Assembly: GCA_963693285.1 (NCBI GenBank) | Contig: OY848931.1 | Coordinates: 3,149,644-3,213,643 of the forward strand | From: Xestospongia muta | Taxonomy: Eukaryota > Porifera > Demospongiae > Haplosclerida > Petrosiidae | Direction of reading: 5' to 3' | DNA: 64,000 bases | Part shown: piece after piece, positions 14,401 to 25,134 of the stretch | Layout of the letters: every line of letters starts with the position of its first letter | How positions within the stretch are numbered: position 1 is the first letter of the stretch | Notes under the pieces: model-generated | The model's database searches: none | Seen by the model: the letters and a program-made list of their open reading frames with translations, nothing else | What the model was told of the DNA's origin: nothing | Program-made: the position numbers and the translations under genes

Positions 14401-17400
14401 TCTTGCAGCAATGTAGACTGTGGAAACAATACAATTTGTCTAGAAGGTCAAGTAAAAGGTACTTCTACTGGTGCACTTAAAAAGTTCCTAAGACTAATTT
14501 TAAAAGGGCGTGGTAAGCGATCACACAGTCGTAGCAGTTCCACCAAAGGTGCCAAAAAAAAGGTGGAAGGTCGTGCAACATGTATACCAAAGTGTACTAA
14601 TACTACTTGTCCATTTGGTTTAGTTTGTGAGGAGAGAAAGATTGAAGTACGATGTCGTACACCTCGTACTTGTGAGGAGTTGAATTGCCCCATTGGTCAA
14701 ATATGCCAAATTACAGGATGTGGCAAGTATAGTAATCGATTCCCATTTCCACGTACCAAATCAAAGTTTATCATAAGATGTGTTGATGTGACACCACAAC
14801 CAACAACTATGGTTCCTCAACCAAGTACATCAGAGGTAGCCTCTTTGTTAACATCATCTAATGCTGAAACCACTGTTCCTGCTGCTGAAACTACTGTTCC
14901 TGCTGCTGAAACTACTGTTTCTGCTGCTGAAACTACCGTTCCTGCTGTTGTTATGACAACATTTATAGACCAGACTACTTCTAATGACAGTCCCACTCCT
15001 ACTCCAACTGAAATCGAGGGTGCTCCAGGAGGTAAATAATAATAAACTCCTTTTCAGTAATTTTGCGTTGTTTTGTTATCATGTTCGTATTAAAAATAAT
15101 ATTTTAGAAACATTCAAATTACAAATTAGTAGTAAAATATCTCATCTGGTTCAAAGAAACTGGCCTTTGTTTATTTATCCTTTAGTGCCAGAGTCACCTA
15201 TAGACTTTGTACCAGTTCCTATTGTTATAGGTGATTTAGGAGGTACAGGAGGTTTAGTAGGTTTTCCATCAGATGTAGGGGGTATAGGAGGTCCAGAGTG
15301 TTTAGCAATAGGTTTTGCAGCATCCAGGGGGCTTAGGAGGTTTGGGAGGTCCAGTAGATTTAGGAGACTCAGTTCCAGGGGGCATGGGAGGTTTGGTAGA
15401 TTTAGGAGACTCAGTTCTAGGGGGCATGGGAGGTTTGGGAGGTCCAGTAGTAGATTTTGTAGGTTTGATACCAGTTCTTGTAGTATTTTCTGGCAGTCTG
15501 TAGGTTTTCTACCAGTTCCTGGGGGTTAGTTGGTTTTGTAACATTTCCTGGGGTTTTGGGAGGTTTGATAGGTTTGGTACCAACTCTTGTAGTATTTTCA
15601 GCACATTCAAGAACACATTTATGAGGTCTGGTAGATTTTCTGCCAGTTCCTGGGAGGCTAGTTGATTTTGTATTGCTCCCTGGATGTCTGATGTGCTTTG
15701 TGAAATTTCTCATAGTAAACAAAGATTCTGATGCACACCAGAAGACAGACCATGTAATTTCTTCCCTTTGGGAACTTTAAGTGTGACTCTGCAAATAGTC
15801 CCATTGGTGCACTCTGGCTGACATAGCAATATATTAACACATTTAGCCTTCATTGCTTGATGAGAGCATGCCTTTCACTTAGTGAGAACCTGTAGTTAGG
15901 TGTTTTATGACAACACTTCTTTTAGATAATTACATGTTTGACGCATACTTGATCGTCAGAACATTTCAATTGCTCGCAGTCTCTGCTCTTACCATTTTCC
16001 TTTCTTTCGCTAGAGAAATCATAAACAATATCAGCAACAAGAGAAAGTCTTCATTGCTACTTCTAAAAATTTGCAACATGAGTGAACGCAGCAGCGTGAG
16101 GCGGGTCAGCTTTATAATTATCATTGTTTTACAAAATTGAAATAATCACTTACTAACTAACCTTGATTCCCAATTCTTTACACTGGTCCCCAAATCTTGT
16201 CTGTAGAGTGCTGGCATTAGCTTGACTCTCAGTAGATTTACGTGCACTTTCCTACAATTAATACAACATCCAAAATGTCATTATAAAATAATTTAGATTA
16301 AGTTACCCTTTGTTGTTGTTGACAACGACTAATTTGTCTTTTAAGAGATGCTATCTCATAATTTACAAGACGTGTCATCATTTGAGCACCTTCAGCTAGT
16401 GGTAATGATATTGTTATTTTGAGGATTATTCAGTTTAGTTTACCTAAATGTAAATTCTTTTTTTCATATGATCTGAGGATATCGTTCCATTCCTAACAAA
16501 AAAAAATGTAATAAAATAATATGCAGACCAGAAACACATAATAAGAAAAACATGAAACTCACACACATACTTAATTAAAACACCTCAGGAGTTGTGTGGT
16601 CTACTATTGTGGTTGTGGGTATGGCTATCATTTGAATGATCTTTTTATAATTGTACTTATTATCATGTTTCTTCTTGATTAAAGACATGTTCTATCTTAA
16701 GATAACTTTTGCTATACTATTGTTATAACCTCTTCCTGTTTCTTCATTATACTGTCCTGTTCAAACTAGTAGAGACTAGTAGACTACCAAATTATTTTGA
16801 TGTAAATGGCTAGAAACTATTTCTATAATCATAGCAGAGTTACACAATAACAACAAACAAAAACACAAAACAATCTCTCTCTCTATCTATTTTTTATTTC
16901 ACTGATCTAATCAAATTACAAATCTCCATTGTACATCGCATGTACAACAGTTAATGTTACTGCAAGAATGTAAAATATAATGGGAAATTGAGCTAAGGGT
17001 TTAAATTTGTGATTTGATAACACTTAATAGATTTACTAAATCTTTACCTACACAGCATGATCACTCTTAACACTAATTTTAATTTGGTTTAAGTACAAGC
17101 TGTTTGCCCAAATTTTATTCTTGCTAGTATAGTTACCTGAACTAAGGCAAAAGTATTGTAATGATCTGATCCACCATTACTGACAGCATTATAATGCCAA
17201 TGACTATATCAAAGTAATCTTTTCATCAATATCTTTGTTAAATTCAATCTTTGCCATATGGCCAAAGTCCTTTTCCAGTCTGTCATTTAATCAATAGAGA
17301 AGATAGGCCTAATACAATGTTAGTAAGGTAAGCATTGCAGTGATCCTGACCCTTACCCTATCATATAAGCCAAAGAAGTACCTGATTAAGACTACACTCA

Positions 17401-17913
17401 TAACTAGTTAATGTATTTTCCTTATAATTAAGAGGATATCCCAATAAAACATTGTATACATTTCTGTTCACATATAGATTAAAAATTCTAGTATAATTTC
17501 AACTTCGAAAGTGTACTAGTTTAAATACCTTTAGCTTTGCTGATGAATATTGGCCAAGAATATTTTTATCAGGAGGCTCAACTGTTTTCAAGTACTCCAT
17601 CACATCAACACAGTCAATATAAGTTATATCTATCATATCATAAACTCTTTATAGTATTGAATTATGTGCAACTACCTTCTTTAGTTAAGATAGACTCGAG
17701 TTTGAGGACATCTTTTGGGAGATTTACAAGACCATGTTTGACCCTATCTTTAATGTCTCGTAACTGATGGTGCCAACGAATGTCACAATGTCGACGGTCT
17801 ATTAACCAATCTAAATTTAGTAGGTAATTTAGTTTAAGATAATGTTTATGGCTCATTATCTTACCTAACAATTTATTGTAGTGAATGTCAATAGGAAGAG
17901 AATCTTCAGCCAT
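11404..17913 (-). CDS. CDK5RAP3: CDK5RAP3 (UFM1-ligase adaptor)
   Basis: Adaptor of the UFL1-DDRGK1 ligase that attaches UFM1 to ribosomes at the ER and supports ER-phagy. Twelve minus-strand exons keep one frame: 17913-17865, 17810-17676, 17629-17529, 16492-16444, 16395-16307, 16251-16162, 13569-13430, 13261-13153, 12870-12684, 12408-12126, 11887-11716, 11475-11404 (TAA). They encode 491 residues (human 506). Diagnostic matches are LPIDI and DWLIDRRHC at the N-terminus, VNYEI..LKRQI in exon 5, the acidic IDWG / IDFG / IDYD linker motifs of exon 9 (this region binds UFM1/ATG8-type partners in the family), the LLE...TRN..LD motif of exon 10, and a C-terminal coiled coil. The intron at 16161-13570 is about 2.6 kb and holds an opposite-strand gene. 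Confidence 0.94.
13937..13943 (+). promoter_or_regulatory. TATA box of the nested secreted-protein gene
   Basis: TATATAA 50 bases before the ATG at 13993, in a stretch with no other function. The spacing fits a TATA promoter with a short 5' leader. This supports an independent gene inside the CDK5RAP3 intron. Confidence 0.6.
13993..15039 (+). CDS. secreted Cys-rich repeat protein with mucin-like tail
   Basis: Single-exon gene of 348 residues on the strand opposite to its host, CDK5RAP3. Residues 1-21 form a signal peptide (MLYSQVVLLLFFNLFILSHS). Residues 25 to about 260 hold roughly eight short repeats of the type C-[DE]-E-L-x-C-P-x-G-x-x-C, resembling the small disulfide modules of follistatin/TIL-like secreted proteins. 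Two strongly basic stretches, around residues 165-200, interrupt them. The tail from residue 265 is Thr/Pro/Ala rich with four tandem AAETTVP-type units, as in O-glycosylated mucins. An AATAAA at 15041-15046 directly follows the stop. The function is unknown; a secreted matrix or defence protein is a guess. No family name can be given with confidence. Confidence 0.8.
   Translation: MLYSQVVLLLFFNLFILSHSHPRRLSCDEITCCPGKVCTLTHTGRSRCKYATSCDELECPHGLRCAPRRGKTPKGRVECRVSCDDINCPSFLECKARGRGKSSYAVCKPRKACPTTCPQGTTCVNAKRIGGVCLADSCSNVDCGNNTICLEGQVKGTSTGALKKFLRLILKGRGKRSHSRSSSTKGAKKKVEGRATCIPKCTNTTCPFGLVCEERKIEVRCRTPRTCEELNCPIGQICQITGCGKYSNRFPFPRTKSKFIIRCVDVTPQPTTMVPQPSTSEVASLLTSSNAETTVPAAETTVPAAETTVSAAETTVPAVVMTTFIDQTTSNDSPTPTPTEIEGAPGGK
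15190..16110 (-). pseudogene. decayed relative of the nested Cys-rich gene, tail to tail
   Basis: On the minus strand, separate frames show a hydrophobic leader-like stretch (about 16079-16000), then a Cys module with CEQLKC..QVC (about 15985-15930), a second with CQPECTNGTIC (about 15820-15785), and a Pro-rich tail with MPP.TESPKSTKPP-type units (about 15480-15330). Stops and frame changes separate the pieces. The order (leader, Cys modules, low-complexity tail) is the same as in the + strand gene at 13993-15039, so I infer a broken inverted paralogue. It could still be a spliced gene whose introns I cannot place. Confidence 0.45.
15335..15460. repeat. G-rich tandem repeat
   Basis: About three imperfect copies of a 57-base G-rich unit (GGAGACTCAGTTC(C/T)(A)GGGGGCATGGG core) lie within the Pro-rich tail of the decayed minus-strand gene. 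The forward-strand glycine-rich reading frames here are shadows of it. Confidence 0.7.
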
Positions 17914-18521
17914 TGTTCAGATGTGAGGGTTAAATAATAACATTTAGCCCCTCCTCAAATTAGTCTCTTTGTGCAGCACAGATTCGGAGGATGACAGAAA
18001 TAGAGAGTGCCAACAGAAGTGTGTACATCAATTGCATAAGATATCACCAAACTATAAACTGAATCAATGCCAATTTAAGGATTATATCATTTCATTGCCT
18101 GTCTGTTCTTAATACAATCATTGTGGCTTGTATTTTGAGGATGCATGTCTACAAATCAAATGATAAAGTTATTATGGACAGCATATGATTGAGGTTGATT
18201 GGTTGTTATGTAACATACTTGATAATCTTCTATCCTTTCCCATAATACATAGATTAACATAACATTAAAATGTATAAGTAATAATGGCTAATAATTTTCA
18301 TAATTAGATTCACATTTATATTCAATGCATATAGCACTGATTTTTTCAAATACTATCATTGTCTTTTCAACTTTACCCTTGATTAGCATAATATTATAAT
18401 CCTCTCCTTAAATTGACAAATTTAATTTTATAGGGACTGGGATAGAAATGTAATAGAAGTTAGTGTGGTTATGATAGTAATAATAATTACTATTAAGAAA
18501 AATAAATTAGTGCATACAAAT
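17914..18521. other. intergenic, no gene seen
   Basis: Upstream of CDK5RAP3 and before the repeat domain. AT-rich, with a short stretch at about 18120-18150 resembling the flank of the 115-bp arrays (TTGTATTTTGAGGATGC). Any CDK5RAP3 promoter would be here, but I see no clear element. Confidence 0.5.
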
Positions 18522-19336
18522 ACTTGAATGAAATTAAGATAGATAACAATATGTATATATATATATATACATAATATATATGATGAATCCTATTATCTAT
18601 AGTGAGACAATGCAAGTTAAGAAACCATGTGGGTATCAATGGTGATGTGATTTAGTAGTGGGTGACTGGGTGGGTAGGGAGAATACTTGAGTTTCTCTTT
18701 CTTTCTGTCTGAAGAGAGTCATATATAAATTGCAAATATATGTATGCTGTTCTATAAAGCCATACTTTAATAGAAAATTCATTTTTAAGTCACGGAGTAC
18801 TACTGCTACTCAAGGTTAACAATTCAGACTTTCACTTAGGGTACAAATTTGAGAGAGTCATGTGTAAATTCATATATTTTGTTAAGACCAGTCTTTAATA
18901 GAAAATATATTATTAATTCATAGAATATTAATAAACATTCTACTCAAGTTTAATTTACATATATGGGGTAGAAATGTGATGGAAGTTAATGTGGCTATAA
19001 TAGTAATAGTAATGTGTATTTAAAATAGAATATACATTAGTACATACAGTTACTTTACTATAATATAATGAATCCATCTACATGTTCTATTACTTGGCAC
19101 ATAGCCACCTGAACTACATTGTTGTATGTGCTAAAAGCCTAGACCACATCTATGCCAATCTTTATTTTTGGTCAAATTAAATTATTGATTCTATGTAACA
19201 AGTTAAAATTCAATTGTAAATTTTATTTTAAAGGTCAACAACATTACTAAAATCAAAATGTACAAAACATTTCACCTAATATTTTTATGTAATATTACTA
19301 ACACAGCAGTAATAGTTATTTGAATGTTCTCTGTTT
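18522..19336. repeat. outer inverted repeat, left arm
   Basis: This segment, with the adjoining 3' exon of PLAT-like copy A, is almost identical to the reverse complement of 33892-34706, some 15 kb away. The match includes a (TA)n run at 18551-18572 and the AATAAA-bearing 3' flank. It stops sharply near 18522 / 34706, where the flanks become unrelated. Confidence 0.85.
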
Positions 19337-19937
19337 TTAGAACATTTGCAAGGTCATATCAAATCGCCTAGCACTTGTTCCTTGATCTCCATCAACCCAA
19401 CGGAAGGTGTTAATGTCCATTGAAGCCAGCTCAAATTGACCATTAGAGGTTCCAAAAAAGGTTACAATGGAATCAATGTGCCAACCATCATTGCTATCTT
19501 CCACGAGAGCTATATTTTCAACCTCATTTTTCTTAATGCAAGAATCTCCAAAACCAAAACTAGGCACACTTATTTTCCAGAGATCACCTTTATTTTTTTG
19601 AAAGTCATTTCCAACAAGGTTAGGAAGATTTCCTTTGCGACGCACTCCATTGACTTTTAATTCAATTTCATGTGCACTTGCATGAGTGTGAGCATCAACA
19701 TAACCCGAAGTAAATGCCATAATGTAAAGGACAGTGATACAGGAACCTAAAAAAAGAATTGGAAGTAGCCATTCATGAATGGACACATATAACTTACCAG
19801 ATGAGACATCTCTGCGTTCAATGTCTTTTTCAGCTTTTAAATTTGCAGCATTGTGTTCAATTTCTTTCAATGCATTACATGAAACAGATACCAACAGCCC
19901 TATAAAAAAGGACAGAAAGATACCACATCATTGCCAT
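19337..19937 (-). pseudogene. secreted PLAT-like protein, copy A (frameshifted leader)
   Basis: Two-exon gene: exon 1 is 19937-19798 and exon 2 is 19746-19337. Exon 2 (410 bases) is intact and nearly identical to copy B. In exon 1, two bases are missing in the T-run inside the signal peptide (near 19905), so the ATG at 19937 runs out of frame into CFM and a stop. A shorter in-frame ATG at 19894 would give a protein without a leader. A conserved TATA box lies upstream. It could be a recent pseudogene or a sequence error; the family is described under copy B. Confidence 0.6.
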
Positions 19938-20015
19938 TACTATAATGTATCCAAAGTTGTTAGTTTTCTCCAAAGACACCTAATAAACTGTGTGAACTAT
20001 CCTGGAGCTTCTCTC

Positions 20016-20021
20016 TTTATA
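20016..20021 (-). promoter_or_regulatory. TATA box, PLAT-like copy A
   Basis: TATAAA on the minus strand, 78 bases upstream of the ATG, inside a promoter block conserved in all five copies. Confidence 0.6.
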
Positions 20022-20069
20022 TACTGTCTTAATTACCAAAATTGTTTATAAATTTTTGTCACTTATATG

Positions 20070-21545
20070 GTACAAAGTTGATAGAAAATATATTTTTGAG
20101 AGTCGTGTGTAAATATATGTATGTTGTTAAGACCAGTTTTTAATAGAAAATATATTTTTAATATTACTGATATTCTACTTGTATTCAGCCTTTCACTTAG
20201 GGTACAAAGTTGAGAGTCATGTGTAAATACATGTATGTTGTTAAGACCAGTCTTTAATAGAAAATATATTTTTAATATTACCGCTACTCTAGCTTGTATT
20301 CAGCCTTTCACTTAGGGTACAAAGTTGAGAGTCGTGTGTAAATACATGTACGTTGTTAAGACTAATCTTTAATTAAAAATATATTTTTAATATTACCACT
20401 ACTCTAGCTTGTATTCAGCCTTTCACTTAGGGTACAAAGTTGAGAGTCGTGTGTAAATACATGTACGTTGTTAAGACCAGTCTTTAATAGAAAATATATT
20501 TTTAATATTACCACTACTCTAGCTTGTATTCAGCCTTTCACTTAGGGTACAAAGTTGAGAGTCGTGTGTAAATACATGTATGTTGTTAAGACCAGTCTTT
20601 AATAGAAAATATATTTTTAATATTACCACTACTCTAGCTTGTATTCAGCCTTTCACTTAGGGTACAAAGTTGAGAGTCGTGTGTAAATACATGTATGTTG
20701 TTAAGACCAGTCTTTAATAGAAAATATATTTTTAATATTACCGCTACTCTAGCTTGTATTCAGCCTTTCACTTAGGGTACAAAGTTGAGAGTCGTGTGTA
20801 AATACATGTATGTTGTTAAGAGCAGTCTTTAATAGAAAATATATTTTTAATATTACCACTACTCTAGCTTGTATTCAGCCTTTCACTTAGGGTACAAAGT
20901 TGAGAGTCATATGTAAATACATGTATGTTGTTAAGACCAGTCTTTAATAGAAAATATATTTTTAATATTACCGCTACTCTAGCTTGTAGTCAGCCTTTCA
21001 CTTAGGGTACAAAGTTGAGAGTCGTGTGTAAATACATGTATGTTGTTAAGACCAGTCTTTAATAGAAAGTATATTTTTAATATTACTGCTACTCTAGCTT
21101 GTAGTCAGCCTTTTACTTAGGGTACGAAGTTGAGAGTTGTGTATAAATACATGTATGTTGTTAAGACCAGTCTTTAATAGAAAGTATATTTTTAATAATA
21201 CCATTACTCTAGCTTGTATTCAGCTTTTCACTTAGGGTACAAAGTTGAGAGTCGTGTGTAAATACATGTATGTAGTTAAGACGAGCCTTTAATAGAAAAT
21301 ATATTTTTGAGAGTCGTGTGTAAATACATGTATGTTGTTAAGACCAGTCTTTAATAGAAAATATATTTTTAATATTACCGCTACTCTAGCTTGTAGTCAG
21401 CCTTTCACTTAGGGTACAAAGTTGAGAGAGTCGTGTGTAAATACATGTATGTTGTTAAGATGAGCCTTTAATAGAAATTACATTTTTAATATCACTGCTA
21501 CTCAAGGTTAACTATTCAGTCTATCACTTAGGGTTCAAAATTGAG
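20070..21545. repeat. 115-bp tandem repeat array 1
   Basis: About 12-13 head-to-tail units with a period of exactly 115 bases (for example, starts at 20401, 20516 and 20631). Each unit holds CTTAGGGTACAAAGTTGAGA, TACATGTATGTTGTTAAGA and a poly-A/T-rich AAAATATATTTTTAATATTA segment. Some units are truncated. The array lies just upstream of PLAT-like copy A. The open frames within it are repeat shadows. Confidence 0.9.
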
Positions 21546-22370
21546 ACAGTCTTGTCTGTTCTTGATGCTGTTGTTGTGAGTTGTATTTTGAGGATGCCTA
21601 CAACCTCTAGCTACATACATGTGGTTAAAGCTATTTATCTAATACATCTTTCTTCATCAATTGCAAGATAAAACAACTGTGACCTTTTAGCTATATATAG
21701 ACCTGACTTTGACTAACAAGGAGGGCATTAAAATGGTAATGTGTACAGTATATATGATTGAGATTTATTGGTTGTCATGTATCCTCAACTATCTCCCATC
21801 ATTCCTTCCTGCTGTACTGTTCACATCTATGTAGCAATAAGTAGCTAAAGATTATTTCTTTAGAATGTCAAATGGTTAAAAATAGTTTAGCTATTTGTTT
21901 TTATAATTACATTTACAATACATAAATAGCACTGATTTTTATAAATTATCAATGTCTATCCTTAAATTTATGTGCTTAATTTTATAGGGACTGGGGTAGA
22001 AATGCAAAGAAAGTTAGTGTTGCTTTAATATTAATAGTACTTACTATAAAGAATATACATTAGTACATACAGTTACTTTACTACGATATAATAAGTCTAT
22101 CTACATGTTCTATTATTTGGCACATAGCTACCTGAACTACATTGTAGTATGTATTTAAATCTCCTAGCCCACATTATCTATGTCAATCTTTATTTTTAAT
22201 ATTGGTCAAGATAAATCATTGATTCTATGTAACAAGTTGAAATTCAATTGTAAATTTTATTTTAAAGGTCAACAACATTACTAAAATCAAAATGTACAAA
22301 ACATTTCACCTAATATTTTTATGTAAAATTACTAACACAGCAGCAATAGTCAATTGAATGTTCTTTGTTT
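21546..22370. repeat. duplicated 3' flank of PLAT-like gene (block 1)
   Basis: This 825-base stretch between array 1 and copy B is nearly identical to 26966-27805, between array 3 and copy D. No gene is seen. It shows that gene, flank and array were duplicated together as a unit of about 3 kb. Confidence 0.8.
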
Positions 22371-22973
22371 TTAGAACATCTGCAAGGTCATATCAAATCG
22401 CCTAGCACTTGTTCCTTGATCTCCATCAACCCAACGGAAGGTGTTGATGTCCATTGAAGCCAGTTCATATTGACCATTAGAGGTTCCAAAAAAGGTTACA
22501 ATGGAATCAATGTGCCAACCATCATTGCTATCTTCCACGAGTGCTATATTTTCAACCTCATTTTTCTTAATGCAAGAATCTCCAAAACCAAAACTAGGCA
22601 CACTTATTTTCCAGAGATCACCTTTATTTTTTTGAAAGTCATATCCAACAAGGTTAGGAAGATTTCCTTTACGACGTACTCCATTGACTTTTAATTCAAT
22701 TTCATGTGCACTTGCATGAGTTTGAGCATCAACATAACCAGAAGTAAATGCCATAATGTAAAGGACAGTGATACAGGAACCTAAAAAAAGAATTGGAAGT
22801 AGCCATTCATGAATGGACACATATAACTTACCAGATGAGACATCTCTGCGTTCAATGTCTTTTTCAGCTTTTAAATTTGCAGCATTGTGTTCAATTTCTT
22901 TCAATGCATTACATGAAACAGATACCAATAGTCCTACAAAGAAAAGGACAGAAAGATACCACATCATTGCCAT
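22371..22973 (-). CDS. small secreted protein with PLAT/LH2-like fold, copy B
   Basis: Exon 1 is 22973-22832, then a 51-base GT..AG intron, then exon 2, 22780-22371; 183 residues. MAMMWYLSVLFFVGLLVSVSC is the signal peptide. A spacer with EKDIERRDVSSG precedes a second short hydrophobic stretch (CITVLYIMAF). The C-terminal 110 residues (VNGVRRKGNLPNLVG, NKGDLWKISVPSFGFGDSCI, DGWHIDSIVTFF) resemble a PLAT/LH2 beta-sandwich: a strand, the DxW..V segment, then the GWxxDSI strand. I chose ATG 22973 because the longer reading upstream would start with GTG. The fold call is by eye. Function is unknown; a secreted lipid- or protein-binding role would fit PLAT domains. Confidence 0.7.
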   Translation of the reverse strand: MAMMWYLSVLFFVGLLVSVSCNALKEIEHNAANLKAEKDIERRDVSSGKLYVSIHEWLLPILFLGSCITVLYIMAFTSGYVDAQTHASAHEIELKVNGVRRKGNLPNLVGYDFQKNKGDLWKISVPSFGFGDSCIKKNEVENIALVEDSNDGWHIDSIVTFFGTSNGQYELASMDINTFRWVDGDQGTSARRFDMTLQMF

Positions 22974-23051
22974 TACTATAATGTATCCAAAGTTGATAGT
23001 TTTCTCCAAAGACACCTAATAAACTGTGTGAACTATCCTGGAGCTTCTCTC

Positions 23052-23057
23052 TTTATA
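23052..23057 (-). promoter_or_regulatory. TATA box, PLAT-like copy B
   Basis: TATAAA on the minus strand, 78 bases upstream of the ATG, followed by the conserved GAGAGAAGCTCCAGG and TTCACACAGTTTATTAG leader found in the sister copies. Confidence 0.65.
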
Positions 23058-23104
23058 TACTGTCTTGCTTACCAAAATTGTTTATAAATTTTTGTCACTT
23101 ATAT

Positions 23105-24165
23105 GGTACAAAGTTGATAGAAAATATATTTTTGAGAGTCGTGTGTAAATATATGTATGTTGTTAAGATCAGTTTTTAATAGAAAATATATTTTTAATAT
23201 TACCACTACTCTAGCTTGTATTCAGCTTTTCACTTAGGGTACAAAGTTGAGAGAGTCATAAGTAAATACATGTATGTTGTTAAGACCAGTCTTTAATAGA
23301 AAATATATTTTTAATATTAACTGCTACTCTACTTGTATTCAACCTTTCACTTAGGGTACAAAGTTGAGAGTCGTGTGTAAATACATGTATGTTGTTAAGA
23401 TGAGCCTTTAATAGAAAATATATTTTTAATATTACCACTACTCTAGCTTGTATTCAGCCTTTCACTTAGGGTACAAAGTTGAGACATTCCTGTCTGTTCT
23501 TGATGCTGTTGTTGTGTGTTAAAATCTAGTCCGCTTTATTTATACCGATCTTTATTTTTAATATTGCTTAAGTTAAATCATTGATTCTATGTAACACTCT
23601 AGAAAATATATTTTTAATATTAACTGCTACTCTACTTGTATTCAACCTTTCACTTAGGGTACAAAGTTGAGAGTCGTGTGTAAATACATGTATGTTGTTA
23701 AGATGAGCCTTTAATAGAAAATATATTTTTAATATTACCACTACTCTAGCTTGTATTCAGCCTTTCACTTAGGGTACAAAGTTGAGACATTCCTGTCTGT
23801 TCTTGTTGCTGTTGTTGTGTGTTAAAATCTAGTCCGCTTTATTTATACCGATCTTTATTTTTAATATTGCTTAAGTTAAATCATTGATTCTATGTAACAC
23901 TCTAGAAAATATATTTTTAATATTAACTGCTACTCTACTTGTATTCAACCTTTCACTTAGGGTACAAAGTTGAGAGTCGTGTGTAAATACATGTATGTTG
24001 TTAAGACAAGCCTTTAATAGAAAATATATTTTTGAGAGTCGTGTGTAAATACATGTATGTTGTTAAGACCAGTCTTTAATAGAAAATATATTTTTAATAT
24101 TACCACTACTCTAGCTTGTATTCAGCCTTTCACTTAGGGTACAAAGTTGAGACATTCCTGTCTGT
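23105..24165. repeat. 115-bp tandem repeat array 2 with a 300-bp higher-order unit
   Basis: The same 115-base units as array 1, but here grouped into three longer repeats of about 300 bases that also contain GTGTTAAAATCTAG(T/C)CCGC and a fragment of the PLAT-gene 3' flank (around 23515, 23815 and 24185). This is a second level of repeat organisation. Confidence 0.85.
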
Positions 24166-24401
24166 TCTTGATGCTGTTGTTGTGTGTTAAAATCTAGCCC
24201 GCTTTATTTATACCGATCTTTATTTTTAATATTGCTTAAGTTAAATCATTGATTCTATGTAACAAGTTGAAATTCAATTGTAAATTTTATTTTAAAGGTC
24301 AACAACATTACTAAAATCAAAATGTACAAAAACATTTCACCTAATATTTTTATGTAATATTACTAACACAGCAGTAATAGTTAATTGAATGTTCTCTGTT
24401 T

Positions 24402-25003
24402 TTAGAACATTTGCAAGGTCATATCAAATCGCCTAGCACTTGTTCCTTGATCTCCATCAACCCAACGGAAGGTGTTTATGTCCATTGAAGCCAGTTCATA
24501 TTGACCATTAGAGGTTCCAAAAAAGGTTACAATGGAATCAATGTGCCAACCATCATTGCTATCTTCCACGAGTGCTATATTTTCAACCTCATTTTTCTTA
24601 ATGCAAGAATCTCCAAAACCAAAACTAGGCACACTTATTTTCCAGAGATCACCTTTATTTTTTTGAAAGTCATATCCAACAAGGTTAGGAAGATTTCCTT
24701 TACGACGTACTCCATTGACTTTTAATTCAATTTCATGTGCACTTGCATGAGTTTGAGCACCACCATAACCAGAAGTAAATGCCATAATGTAAAGGACAGT
24801 GATACAGGAACCTAAAAAAGAATATGAAGTAGGCATTCATGAATGGACATATATAACTTACCAGATGAGACATCTCTGCGTTCAATGTCTTTTTCAGCTT
24901 TTAAATTTGCAGCATTGTGTTCAATTTCTTTCAATGCATTACATGAAACAGATACCAACAGCCCTACAAAAAAAAGGACAGAAAGATACCACATCATTGC
25001 CAT
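24402..25003 (-). CDS. small secreted protein with PLAT/LH2-like fold, copy C
   Basis: Exon 1 is 25003-24862 and exon 2 is 24811-24402. The 50-base intron is one base shorter than in copy B, so unspliced readthrough would break the frame. The protein is nearly identical to copy B; a visible change is GYGGAQ for GYVDAQ just after the second hydrophobic stretch. Signal peptide, splice sites and stop are intact. See copy B for the family description. Confidence 0.7.
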
Positions 25004-25081
25004 TACTATAATGTATCCAAAGTTGATAGTTTTCTCCAAAGACACCTAATAAACTGTGTGAACTATCCTGGAGCTTCTCTC

Positions 25082-25087
25082 TTTATA
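25082..25087 (-). promoter_or_regulatory. TATA box, PLAT-like copy C
   Basis: TATAAA on the minus strand in the same promoter block and at the same distance from the ATG as in copies A and B. Confidence 0.65.
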
Positions 25088-25134
25088 TACTGTCTTGCTT
25101 ACCAAAATTGTTTATAAATTTTTGTCACTTATAT

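Noticed and set aside
15315..15529. Glycine-rich and Arg/Ser-rich open frames on the + strand
   Set aside because: They are shadows of the G-rich repeat. The minus strand carries the Pro-rich tail that fits the Cys-rich gene family.
18551..18572. (TA)n palindrome as an origin or terminator
   Set aside because: A simple TA microsatellite duplicated in both outer arms (again at about 34660-34676); nothing else supports a function.
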